32,707 bases of DNA from Alphaproteobacteria bacterium (lineage in GTDB: Bacteria; Pseudomonadota; Alphaproteobacteria; UBA8366): assembly GCA_030743445.1 (NCBI GenBank), contig JASLSL010000111.1, forward strand, positions 1-32,707. Direction: 5' to 3'. Shown in pieces: positions 16,346-23,525 of this stretch. Under the pieces are notes generated by a model, which searched no databases, had not been told where the DNA came from, and worked only from the letters and a program-made list of their open reading frames with translations. The position numbers were made by a program, and so were the translations under genes. Numbering within the stretch: position 1 is the first letter of the stretch; each line of letters opens with the position of its first letter.

Positions 16346-17200
16346 ATGTTCCAAGCGGATTTATTGGCCGGCAAACGGATCCTGATCACCGGCGGCGGCA
16401 CCGGGCTCGGCAAGAGCATCGGCCGGCGCTATGTCGAGCTCGGCGCCGAGCTCGTCATCTGCGGCCGGCGTCTGGAGAAGCTCGAGGAGACCCGGGCCGA
16501 GTTCGAGAAGGATTTGGGCGGCAAGGTGAGTATCCACCGATGCGACGTGCGCGACCCGGACGCGGTCGAGGCGATGATGGACATGATCTGGGCCGACGGG
16601 CCCTTGGACGTGCTGGTCAACAACGCCGCCGGCAACTTCATCGCCCAGACCGAGCGGCTGTCGCACCGCGCGATCGACGCGGTGCTGGGCATCGTGCTGC
16701 ACGGCACCGCCTATTGCACGACGGCGGTCGGACGGCGCTGGATCGACGCCGGGCGCCCGGCGGTGGTGCTGAACATCCTCACCACCTCGGCCCTCCATGG
16801 CGGCGCCTACCGGGTGCCCTCGGCGATGGCCAAGGCGGGCGTGGCGGCGATGATCAAGAGCCTCGCGGTCGAATGGGGACCCATGGGCATCCGCATGGTC
16901 GGCGTGGTGCCGGGGCCGTTCCCGACCCCCGGTGCGGCGACCCGCCTGCGCCCCGAAGGCGCCGGCCAGGCGCCGGAGGAAGACGACGTCCCGCTGCGCC
17001 GGGTCGGCGAGCATAAGGAGCTCGCGGACCTCTGCACCTACCTGGTCTCGGACCAGGCCGGCTACGTCAACGGCGAGATCGTGGTGATCGACGGCGGCAA
17101 ATGGCTGCAGGGGGTCTACGGCGCCTCGATCCGCCAGATGCAGGACTGGGACGACGCCAAATGGGCCGAGGTGAAAGAGCAGACGCGCAAGGGGGCGTGA
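16346..17200 (+). CDS. SDR family protein, 2,4-dienoyl-CoA reductase-like
   Basis: A 284-aa SDR with TGGGTGLG (15-22), 'ICGRRLEKLEET' (arginine pair after strand 2, suggesting NADPH) and 'NNAAGNF' (92-98), a motif characteristic of peroxisomal or mitochondrial-type 2,4-dienoyl-CoA reductases. The canonical YxxxK is replaced: Lys163 is preceded at the Tyr position by Ser159 (SAMAK), the same Ser-x3-Lys arrangement as Ser210/Lys214 of human DECR1. It would reduce dienoyl-CoA intermediates during degradation of unsaturated acyl chains. The C-terminal tail (MQDWDDAKWAEVKEQTRKG) is typical of the group. Monocistronic and convergent with an LLM gene. Confidence 0.85.
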   Translation: MFQADLLAGKRILITGGGTGLGKSIGRRYVELGAELVICGRRLEKLEETRAEFEKDLGGKVSIHRCDVRDPDAVEAMMDMIWADGPLDVLVNNAAGNFIAQTERLSHRAIDAVLGIVLHGTAYCTTAVGRRWIDAGRPAVVLNILTTSALHGGAYRVPSAMAKAGVAAMIKSLAVEWGPMGIRMVGVVPGPFPTPGAATRLRPEGAGQAPEEDDVPLRRVGEHKELADLCTYLVSDQAGYVNGEIVVIDGGKWLQGVYGASIRQMQDWDDAKWAEVKEQTRKGA

Positions 17201-17222
17201 GGCCGACCGTGCCACCCCGCAT

Positions 17223-17293
17223 CGTCATCCCCGCGCAGGCGGGAATGGAATTCAATAATATCAATAGGTTATAAAATGGGGACAGTCCCCATT
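17223..17293. repeat. 71-nt intergenic repeat, copy A
   Basis: Copy A aligns without gaps to copy B at 23171-23241. It consists of a left CGTCATcCCCGCG..GCGGG palindrome, a variable AT-rich middle ending ATCAAT, and a right block TTATAAAATGGGGACAGT plus CCCCATT. The right palindrome ATGGGGAC-A-GTCCCCAT is perfect. It lies between the 3' ends of two convergent genes, and on the minus strand it is followed by TTTTATAA, so it may terminate the LLM transcript. REP-like in character. Confidence 0.88.
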
Positions 17294-18345
17294 TAGGCCG
17301 CGGCGTTGGTCTTCTGGAACTCGGGCGCGACCTCTTGCATAAAGAGGGTCAGGCTGGAGCGCGCCGCCTCGTCCGCCATAAAACCCATGCGGAAGGTCAT
17401 CAGGACGCCGCCGACGTCGATCGCCTCGATCGCCGCGATCTTCTCCGCCACCGTCGCCGGCGAGCCGCAGATCAGCCCGTGCTCCGGCTGGTTGCGCGCG
17501 ACCATCGGGTCGTCGCGCTGCATGATGACGCCCTGCTCCTTCAGCACCCGCTCGCGCATATCGGCGCGCTTCTCGAACTGCTCGACGAAGTGGGCGGTGC
17601 CGATCCTCTCCGCCTCGGCGTCGGTCTCGGCGACGAATATGTTGCGCCACACCCAGGTGTCGTCGACGTTCCGGGCGATCAACGCCTCGTCATGCCCCTC
17701 GTCGCGCATGGTCTGGCGGTAGAGGTCCATGCGCTCCTTCGTGACCCCGTTCGACTGCACGTTCATCAGGAACGGCCGGCCCTCCCTGGCCATCCGGATG
17801 GTCGACTCCTCGCCGGCGCAGGCGCGGATGATCGGCGGGTGCGGCTTGGTGTAGGTCGCCGGGCGCAGCAATGGCAGCCTTAGGTTCCAGTACTTGCCGT
17901 TGTGCTCGTAGTCCGCGGTCGTCCACGCCTTGACCAGGATCTCCTCGGACTCGATCAGGCGCTCCAAGGCCTCGTCCGGGTCGATGTCGTAGCCCTGGTA
18001 GTCGTAGATGTTGTAGGCGGTGCCGCGGCCGAGCCCGACGATCAGCCGGCCGTGGCTGATGTTGTCGATGATTGACATCTGCTCGGCGAAGCGGATCGGG
18101 TGGTGCAGCGACATCTGCGCCACTGCGAAGCCGATCCGGCAGCGCTCGGTGATCATCGCGATCGCGGCGGCGAAGCTGACCGGGTCGACATAGGCGCAGA
18201 TGCCGTCGAAGTGGTGCTCGGCGAGCCACAGCACGTCGACGCCGAGCTCGTCGCTGAGCTTGGCCTCGGCCAGGGTCTCGTCGATGATCCGCGAGTCGTC
18301 CTCGGGCGAGGGGCTCGCGGGGAACAGGAAATTGCTGAATTTCAT
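17293..18345 (-). CDS. Luciferase-like monooxygenase (LLM class, second copy)
   Basis: A 350-aa TIM-barrel flavoprotein. Motifs parallel the first LLM: 'LGVDVLWLAEHHFDGICAYV', 'CRIGFAVAQMSLHHPIRFAE', 'GRLIVGLGRGTAYNIYDYQG' and 'LICGSPATVAEKIAAIEAID'. The two proteins are clearly different in sequence, so this is not a recent duplication. FMN or F420 dependence cannot be decided. Its TAA stop overlaps the last base of the repeat at 17223-17293. It is 70 bp downstream of a MmgE/PrpD gene on the same strand, with a weak ribosome site, and is probably cotranscribed with it and with the EamA transporter. Confidence 0.9.
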   Translation of the reverse strand: MKFSNFLFPASPSPEDDSRIIDETLAEAKLSDELGVDVLWLAEHHFDGICAYVDPVSFAAAIAMITERCRIGFAVAQMSLHHPIRFAEQMSIIDNISHGRLIVGLGRGTAYNIYDYQGYDIDPDEALERLIESEEILVKAWTTADYEHNGKYWNLRLPLLRPATYTKPHPPIIRACAGEESTIRMAREGRPFLMNVQSNGVTKERMDLYRQTMRDEGHDEALIARNVDDTWVWRNIFVAETDAEAERIGTAHFVEQFEKRADMRERVLKEQGVIMQRDDPMVARNQPEHGLICGSPATVAEKIAAIEAIDVGGVLMTFRMGFMADEAARSSLTLFMQEVAPEFQKTNAAA

Positions 18346-18415
18346 GGTTGGCAGGCCGTGCGCTTGGTTTCTTGGTTGATCTAGCTATAGCGCAGATCGC
18401 CATGCCCTTAAAGAA

Positions 18416-19789
18416 TCATTGGCGATGGCCGGAATCGCCGCGCAGCAGGTCCATCAGTCCGGCGACCTCGTCGGCCGACAGCTCGTCGAGCCGGCCCGCG
18501 AGATCGACGATCCGCTCGGCGGTTTCCTCCTCGAAGCGCAGCGCCAGGCAGTCGCGCACCTTGACCAGGTGGTCCGCCTCGGGGATCGGCGGCGTGCCCC
18601 AGATGCCGCGCGGCCCGGTGCAGCGGGTCTCCAGCGCCTCGCCGCCTTCCAGCGTGACCCGCATCTCGACATACATCTGGTCGAACCGGCCCGGGATGTC
18701 GTCGCGCATCTCGAGATCGTATTTCCCGAGCATCGCCTCCATGTCGGGGCTGAAGCGGCGCTCGTCGGTGAAGCTCGAGATCACCACCTTGCCGTCGAGC
18801 AAGGCGCAGGCCGAGGTGTACTGCCAACTGAACTTGCCGTCGAGCCCGTCTGCCGGCTTCGGCCGGTCGATATAGGCCATCATCGGGGTCTTCAGGTGGA
18901 CCCGCTCGATCCGCGACGCATCGCCGATCTTGCCATGCAGCTCCAGCCCGGCGGTAATCACGAAATGGGTGCCGAACTGGCTCGGGAACATCTTGATCGC
19001 GTAGCCCGGGTCGGCGACCCGAAAGGGCGGGCCGTAGTTCAACAGCTCTTGCGTGTCGAAGTCCTTGTCGAAGAAGGTCGCGACATAGCCGCGCGGATCG
19101 TCGAAGGTCTCGGTGTTGCCGGTGAAGCCGCGCGAGGCCAGCAGCGCCGCGTCGAGCCCCATCGCGACGGCGAGCCCGCAATTGGTCGATTTCGACATCG
19201 TGCCGACATTGCCGAGGATGCTGCCAATGCGCGACGAAGTAGTGCCGAGCGCGTTCCGCAGCTGCATCGCGTCGAGCCCCAACAGGTGGCCCGCCGCGAC
19301 CGCCGCCCCCATCGGGCCGACCAGCCCCGGCGGGTGGTAGTGGGTCTGCTTGATGTCGTGCTGGCCCGAGGCGGCGCGAATCCAACCCATCGTCTCGATG
19401 CCCTTGACCATGGCCGTCAAGGCCTCGCGGCCGGGAAGGCAGCGCGCCTCGGCGAGCGCCAGGACCGCCGGCAGCGAGGTCGAGACCTGGTGGTTGGCGG
19501 GCTGCCACATCGGCTCGAAGTCGAGCACGTGCATCGCCGAGCCGTTGACGTAGGCGGCGTTCACCGGCGAGGTCTTGAACCCGAAGCCGATCACCGAGGA
19601 CGTCGGGTTGCCGCCAAGCTCCCGGACGTGCGCGGCGAGAATGCCCGGCGCCTCCTCCTGCACCGTCCCCGCGACCGCCACCGCGACCCCGTCGAGCACC
19701 AGGCGCCGCGCCGCCGCTATCGCGGCCTTGGGCAGATCGTCGTATCCCGTGGCGACGATCTTCTCGGCGAGTTCGGCGGTAACGGTCAT
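18416..19789 (-). CDS. MmgE/PrpD family protein (second copy)
   Basis: A 457-aa protein. Family blocks: 'AARRLVLDGVAVAVAGTVQE', 'AYVNGSAMHVLDFEPMWQPA', 'HPPGLVGPMGAAVAAGHLLG', 'LRNALGTTSSRIGSILGNVG', and 'FPSQFGTHFVITAGLELHGK' in place of the usual KPYPSCR segment. It has the same length as the first PrpD but only distant sequence identity. The family covers methylcitrate dehydratase, aconitate decarboxylase and iminodisuccinate epimerase. Its start overlaps the stop of the EamA transporter by 4 bp (ATGA), tying a small-molecule transporter, PrpD and LLM together. Substrate unknown. Confidence 0.9.
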   Translation of the reverse strand: MTVTAELAEKIVATGYDDLPKAAIAAARRLVLDGVAVAVAGTVQEEAPGILAAHVRELGGNPTSSVIGFGFKTSPVNAAYVNGSAMHVLDFEPMWQPANHQVSTSLPAVLALAEARCLPGREALTAMVKGIETMGWIRAASGQHDIKQTHYHPPGLVGPMGAAVAAGHLLGLDAMQLRNALGTTSSRIGSILGNVGTMSKSTNCGLAVAMGLDAALLASRGFTGNTETFDDPRGYVATFFDKDFDTQELLNYGPPFRVADPGYAIKMFPSQFGTHFVITAGLELHGKIGDASRIERVHLKTPMMAYIDRPKPADGLDGKFSWQYTSACALLDGKVVISSFTDERRFSPDMEAMLGKYDLEMRDDIPGRFDQMYVEMRVTLEGGEALETRCTGPRGIWGTPPIPEADHLVKVRDCLALRFEEETAERIVDLAGRLDELSADEVAGLMDLLRGDSGHRQ

Positions 19790-20667
19790 AAGCGGCTCTC
19801 CCGGCGGATGCTGTAATAGTTGCCGGCGAAGATCAGCGCCGCCCCCAGGAACACGAAAAACTCCAACGGTTCGTTATAGAGAATGTAGGCGACGAGGGCG
19901 ATCAAGGGCAGGCGCATGAACTCCATCGGCATGACGATGGTCGCGTCGGCATGCAGGAAAGCGTTGGCGAGACTGTAGTGCGCGGTCAGGGCGCAGAGCC
20001 CGACGATCAGCAGCCACGGCAGGTCGGTCCATCCCGGCGTCACCCACTGGAACAGCGCCGGGACCAATCCCATCGGCAGTTGGATCAGCGACATATAGAA
20101 CAGGATCGCGAGCGGCCGGTCGGTCCGGATCAGGGTCTTGGTGCAGACGATCGAGCCGGCGAAACACATGGCGGCGCCGATCATCACCAGGGCGCCGACG
20201 TCGATGATCTCGATCCCCGGGCGCAGGATCACCAATATCCCGACGAAGCCGGCAATCATCGCCACGGCGCGCCCGCGGTTCATGCGCTCGCCGAGAAGCG
20301 TTATCGCCAGGATCGCGGTCCACAGCGGAATGGTGAACTCGATCGCGAACACCTCGGTCAGCGGCAGCAGCGACAGGCCGAGGACCCAGCCGAACTGGCC
20401 GCCGTAATGGATGATGTTGCGACCCACCTGCATCTTCGGCTGGTAGGTGCGGATTTCGCTCCAGCCGACCCGGGCGACGATCGCCACGGTGATGATCAAC
20501 CCGACGAGGCTGCGGAAGAACAGGATCTCGAAGGTTCCCATCGTGCCGTGCAGCTGGCGCACCGCGACCGCCATGACGGTGAAGGACAGCAAGGTGCCGA
20601 TCATCCAGGTCGCGGCCTTGAGGGTGGGGTGGGTCGATTTCCGGCGCGCCATTGGAGAGCCAACCAT
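19786..20667 (-). CDS. DMT/EamA-family transporter
   Basis: A 293-aa inner-membrane protein with about ten hydrophobic segments in two homologous halves, beginning 'LKAATWMIGTLLSFTVMAVA' and ending 'LEFFVFLGAALIFAGNYYSI'. 'FFRSLVGLIITVAIV' and 'LPLTEVFAIEFTIPLWTAIL' are typical of EamA drug/metabolite transporters. Start choice is uncertain: ATG at 20667 and ATG at 20652 both fit and neither has a strong ribosome site; a TTG at 20691 gives a longer, less convincing N-terminus. Family members usually export amino acids, nucleobases or metabolites. Coupling to PrpD suggests a related acid or intermediate. Confidence 0.87.
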   Translation of the reverse strand: MVGSPMARRKSTHPTLKAATWMIGTLLSFTVMAVAVRQLHGTMGTFEILFFRSLVGLIITVAIVARVGWSEIRTYQPKMQVGRNIIHYGGQFGWVLGLSLLPLTEVFAIEFTIPLWTAILAITLLGERMNRGRAVAMIAGFVGILVILRPGIEIIDVGALVMIGAAMCFAGSIVCTKTLIRTDRPLAILFYMSLIQLPMGLVPALFQWVTPGWTDLPWLLIVGLCALTAHYSLANAFLHADATIVMPMEFMRLPLIALVAYILYNEPLEFFVFLGAALIFAGNYYSIRRESRL

Positions 20668-20755
20668 GCCCCGCGGGGTGGGGCGAGGCAAGGCGTTGCC
20701 AAAACCCGCCGTTCCGGGTCAGATAGGCGCGCTAAATTCAGGGGAGGCGATCGAC

Positions 20756-21538
20756 ATGCGGTGGGCCAGGATCGAGGTGGACGGCGCGGCGGTCCACGGG
20801 ATCGTCGAGGGCGACGAGGTCGAAGTGGTCACCGGCGACCCGTTCGACGGCTACGAGCGGACCGGTAACAGGTTACCGCTCGACGCGGTCAAGCTGCTGG
20901 TGCCGGTAGTCCCGAAGACGTTCTATGCGGCGGGGCTCAACTACCTGGAGCACGTCAAGGAGCAGGCGGCGCTGCGCGGCACCGAGCCCAACATCGCGGA
21001 GCGGCCGGAAATCGGCTACCGCGCCAACAACGCGCTGATCGCCCACGGCGAGGCGATCGTCATTCCCGCCGACGCGACCGACAAGGTCGAGTACGAAGGC
21101 GAAATCGTCGCCGTGATCGGCAAGCAGGCGAAGCACGTCGCCGTGGCGGACGCGCTCGACTGCGTGCTCGGCTACACCATCGGCAACGACGTCAGCGAGC
21201 GCAATTGGCAGAAGTCGGACCGCACCATGTGGCGCTCCAAGAACACCGACACCTTCAAGCCGATGGGGCCGTGGATCGAGACCGATGTCGACCTCGACGC
21301 GCTCGAGACCACGGTGCGGCTCAACGGCGAGGAAATGATCCGCTTCAAGACCAACCACATGCTGTTCGGCATCGAGGCCTATATCAGCGCGATGTCGCAA
21401 TACATCACGCTGCAGGCGGGCGACGTCATCTGGATGGGCACCGAGGGTGCGGCCCGGAACCTCGAGGACGGCGACGTCGTCGAGGTCGAGATCGACGGGA
21501 TCGGCACCCTGAGCAATCCCGTGATCCGGGAAGGCTAG
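20756..21538 (+). CDS. Fumarylacetoacetate hydrolase (FAH) family protein
   Basis: A 260-aa protein. ATG at 20756 has GGGGAGGCG 7 nt upstream. The FAH fold is shown by 'PKTFYAAGLNYLEHVKEQAA', the metal ligands in 'VEYEGEIVAVIGKQAK' (ExE), 'LGYTIGNDVSERNWQ' and 'GDVIWMGTEGAARNLEDGDVV' at the C-terminus. Members hydrolyse or decarboxylate acylpyruvates, 2-hydroxyhepta-2,4-dienedioate and similar ring-cleavage products with Mg2+. 'DVSERNWQ' in place of the common DVSARD is a small variation. It is divergent from the EamA operon (about 88 bp apart) and converges on a small gene 2 bp past its stop. Confidence 0.92.
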   Translation: MRWARIEVDGAAVHGIVEGDEVEVVTGDPFDGYERTGNRLPLDAVKLLVPVVPKTFYAAGLNYLEHVKEQAALRGTEPNIAERPEIGYRANNALIAHGEAIVIPADATDKVEYEGEIVAVIGKQAKHVAVADALDCVLGYTIGNDVSERNWQKSDRTMWRSKNTDTFKPMGPWIETDVDLDALETTVRLNGEEMIRFKTNHMLFGIEAYISAMSQYITLQAGDVIWMGTEGAARNLEDGDVVEVEIDGIGTLSNPVIREG

Positions 21539-21540
21539 TA

Positions 21541-21762
21541 CTAGGTCGCCACTAATTCCTTCAGGATACTGCGGCCGGAAGCGGTCAGGCTCGCCTTGTC
21601 GAAGCCTTGACCGAAGGGGGAGAGCCGAATCCAGTTCGCCGCCTTGCATTCCCCGAGCGTGCGGAACAGCAGGGTGCCGTCGTCCTCGCTCGGGACCGCG
21701 ATGTCGCCCGACATCGAGATCAACTCCAGAAGCAATGTCTGCTGCGGCAACGGCTTGGCCAT
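21541..21762 (-). CDS. Small protein of unknown function (73 aa)
   Basis: MAKPLPQQTLLLELISMSGDI starts a 73-aa protein with a GGGGGG purine run 8 nt before its ATG. The C-terminal half (WIRLSPFGQGFDKASLTASG) reads like the end of a small winged-helix or MarR-like domain ('LTASGRSILKEL'), but the helix-turn-helix itself is not convincing. I do not recognise the family. The tight convergent fit with the FAH gene (2 bp) and codon usage like its neighbours support it being real. Confidence 0.55.
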   Translation of the reverse strand: MAKPLPQQTLLLELISMSGDIAVPSEDDGTLLFRTLGECKAANWIRLSPFGQGFDKASLTASGRSILKELVAT

Positions 21763-21930
21763 GGCGGGTCCCCCCTGTTTACCGGCCCATCGTGTCGGCC
21801 CCTCTGGCGGGGGCGCTTCTATTTTCCGGGCACCACAAAACTAGAGGGACCCCGCCGAAGTCAAGGCCCGTGCTGTTCCGCGCCTGGCGATTGGATTAGG
21901 CTCGAAGCGGATCAACGACGGAGGCTTGCG
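21763..21930. promoter_or_regulatory. Divergent intergenic region, 168 bp
   Basis: The gap lies between the small minus-strand gene and the 122-aa plus-strand gene. It has AT-richer stretches at 21818-21842, a plausible promoter core, but no clear palindrome or hexamer pair. Confidence 0.35.
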
Positions 21931-22299
21931 ATGATCGACAAGATCCAGGGGTGCGTGAACGGCGACAAGATGCTGATCCGGCGCGGCCGGTTCGTCGATC
22001 TCGCCTTTCTGCTTGGTGTCGGCGACGAGGACTACCTTGTCACCATAGAGAAGGGGCGCATCGCCTCGATCGAGCCGCGTGAGCTCGAGACCATAACCGG
22101 CCAATTCTCGATCCGCGCCGCGTCCGAGGTCTGGCAGGAATTCTGGAAGCCCATGCCGAAGCGCAACCATCACGACATCTGGGCAATGCTGGCGGCGGGG
22201 CTGGTCGAGCTCGACGGCGACCTCGCGCCGTTGATGCAGAACCTGCAGTACTTCAAGGACGTGTTGTCGTCGCCGCGGCCGAAGGCGCGGAGGAGGTAA
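21931..22299 (+). CDS. Small protein, possibly SCP-2-like
   Basis: A 122-aa protein. ATG at 21931 has an ACGGAGG site 6 nt upstream. The C-terminal part (HHDIWAMLAAGLVELDGDLA then 'PLMQNLQYFKDVLSSPR') looks like the end of an SCP-2 sterol-carrier-like domain, where a 'G-x-L-x-x-G-D' turn precedes a final helix; the N-terminal strands ('DYLVTIEKGRIASIEPRE') are compatible. It ends 4 bp before the alpha/beta hydrolase start, so the two form an operon. It may bind a hydrophobic substrate for that hydrolase (inference). Family assignment is tentative. Confidence 0.68.
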   Translation: MIDKIQGCVNGDKMLIRRGRFVDLAFLLGVGDEDYLVTIEKGRIASIEPRELETITGQFSIRAASEVWQEFWKPMPKRNHHDIWAMLAAGLVELDGDLAPLMQNLQYFKDVLSSPRPKARRR

Positions 22300-22303
22300 G
22301 GCG

Positions 22304-23152
22304 ATGCCGGATTACGAGCCGATCGTCGGGCGCTACCTCACCATCGAGGTCGCGGGCGAGGCCTGCCGCATCCATGTCGAGGAGGCGGGCGACGGGATTC
22401 CGCTGGTCTGCCTGCACACCGCGGGCTCGGACGCGCGCCAGTACCGCCACCTGATGTGCGATCCCGCGATCACCGACCACTACCGGGTCATCGCCTTCGA
22501 CATGCCGTGGCATGGCAAGTCGAACCCACCCGTCGGCTGGCGCGACCGCGAGTACAGCCTGACGACCGAGCTCTACAAGGACACCATCATGGCGTTCTGC
22601 CGGGCGATGGAGCTCCGGCACCCGGTGATCATGGGCTGCTCGATGGGCGGGCGCGTGGTCCTCCACCTGGCGCTGGAGCAGGCCGACCGGTTCCGCGCGG
22701 TGATCGCGCTCGAGGGTGCCGACCGGCTCGAGCCCTATTACGAGCTCGATTGGCTGCACCGCCCGGACATCCACGGCGGCGAGGTCTGCGCCGCCATCGT
22801 CTCGGCCCAGGTCGCGCCGCAGAGCCCCGACGAATACCGCTGGGAGACGCTGTGGTCCTACATGCAGGGCGGTCCCGGCATCTTCAAGGGCGATCTCTAT
22901 TTCTACTGGTACGACGGCCATTTCGACGACCGCTCGCCGCTGATCGATACGGACAAGTGTCCGGTTTACCTGTTGTCGGGGGAGTACGACTCGTCCTGTA
23001 CGCCCGAGCGCACGGCGGCGACCGCGTCCCGCATCGCGGGCGCCAAGGCGACGGTGATGGAAGGCATCGGCCACTTCCCGATGTCGGAGAACCCGGCGCT
23101 GTTCCGCACTTACATCCTGCCGGTGCTGGATGAGATCAGGGGTGCGGGGTAG
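22304..23152 (+). CDS. Alpha/beta hydrolase
   Basis: A 282-aa protein of the classic fold. Catalytic residues are readable: nucleophile Ser113 in GCSMGG, acid Asp229 in 'LLSGEYDSSC' and His257 in 'GIGHFPMSENP'; the oxyanion segment is 'LVCLHTAGSDARQYRHL'. It resembles meta-cleavage-product hydrolases and other esterases of aromatic or terpenoid catabolism ('VIAFDMPWHGKSNPP'). No signal peptide, so cytosolic. Coupled to the 122-aa SCP-2-like gene 4 bp upstream. It runs convergent to an SDR/pseudogene pair, with repeat copy B between the two ends. Confidence 0.92.
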   Translation: MPDYEPIVGRYLTIEVAGEACRIHVEEAGDGIPLVCLHTAGSDARQYRHLMCDPAITDHYRVIAFDMPWHGKSNPPVGWRDREYSLTTELYKDTIMAFCRAMELRHPVIMGCSMGGRVVLHLALEQADRFRAVIALEGADRLEPYYELDWLHRPDIHGGEVCAAIVSAQVAPQSPDEYRWETLWSYMQGGPGIFKGDLYFYWYDGHFDDRSPLIDTDKCPVYLLSGEYDSSCTPERTAATASRIAGAKATVMEGIGHFPMSENPALFRTYILPVLDEIRGAG

Positions 23153-23170
23153 GGCGAAGAATCACGATCA

Positions 23171-23241
23171 CGTCATTCCCGCGAAAGCGGACCCGGCATC
23201 AAGTAAAATCAATGACTTATAAAATGGGGACAGTCCCCATT
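23171..23241. repeat. 71-nt intergenic repeat, copy B
   Basis: Second copy, identical in length to 17223-17293. The right half (TTATAAAATGGGGACAGT and CCCCATT) is identical, while the left palindrome has degenerated (CCGC-gaaa-GCGG) and the middle differs. As in copy A, it sits between convergent 3' ends and its last bases (here the final two Ts) are part of the TAA stop of the minus-strand reading frame. A likely bidirectional or minus-strand terminator. Confidence 0.88.
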
Positions 23242-23514
23242 AATTACGATAGACCGGCTCCGCCTGCTCGAGGAAGCTCGCCAGCACGTCGTAGACCATC
23301 AGGTGGTTCTTCTGCTGGAAGCTCGCGTGGCTGATCTCGGGCATCACCTTGAACTGCTTCGACGGGTTCGCCAGGAGCTTGAAGAACTCGAGCAGATCGA
23401 CGATCCCGGCGTGCCCTGGTACTTCTCCCAGAGGAAGAGCTTGATATCGCCCTTGTTGGTCCAGTGCGCCTCGCCGGTCACCGATGGATCGGCCTGTTGC
23501 GGTGCCTGGCTCAT
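23240..23514 (-). pseudogene. Alpha/beta hydrolase remnant, internally deleted and frameshifted
   Basis: The start (MSQAPQQADPSVTGEAHW then 'TNKGDIKLFLWEKYQGTP') matches the N-terminus of an alpha/beta hydrolase, and the end in another frame (GIVDLLEFFKLLANPSKQF, 'VMPEISHASFQQKN' with the catalytic His, 'EQAEPVYRN') matches the C-terminus of the same kind of protein. The switch happens near 23405-23420. About 200 or more residues carrying the nucleophile Ser and acid are missing between the two parts. The 275-bp length is not a multiple of three. It is 11 bp downstream of the SDR gene, where the intact ancestor would have been cotranscribed. An assembly or sequencing artefact is possible but less likely than deletion. 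Confidence 0.78.
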
Positions 23515-23525
23515 GTTCCCCGTCC

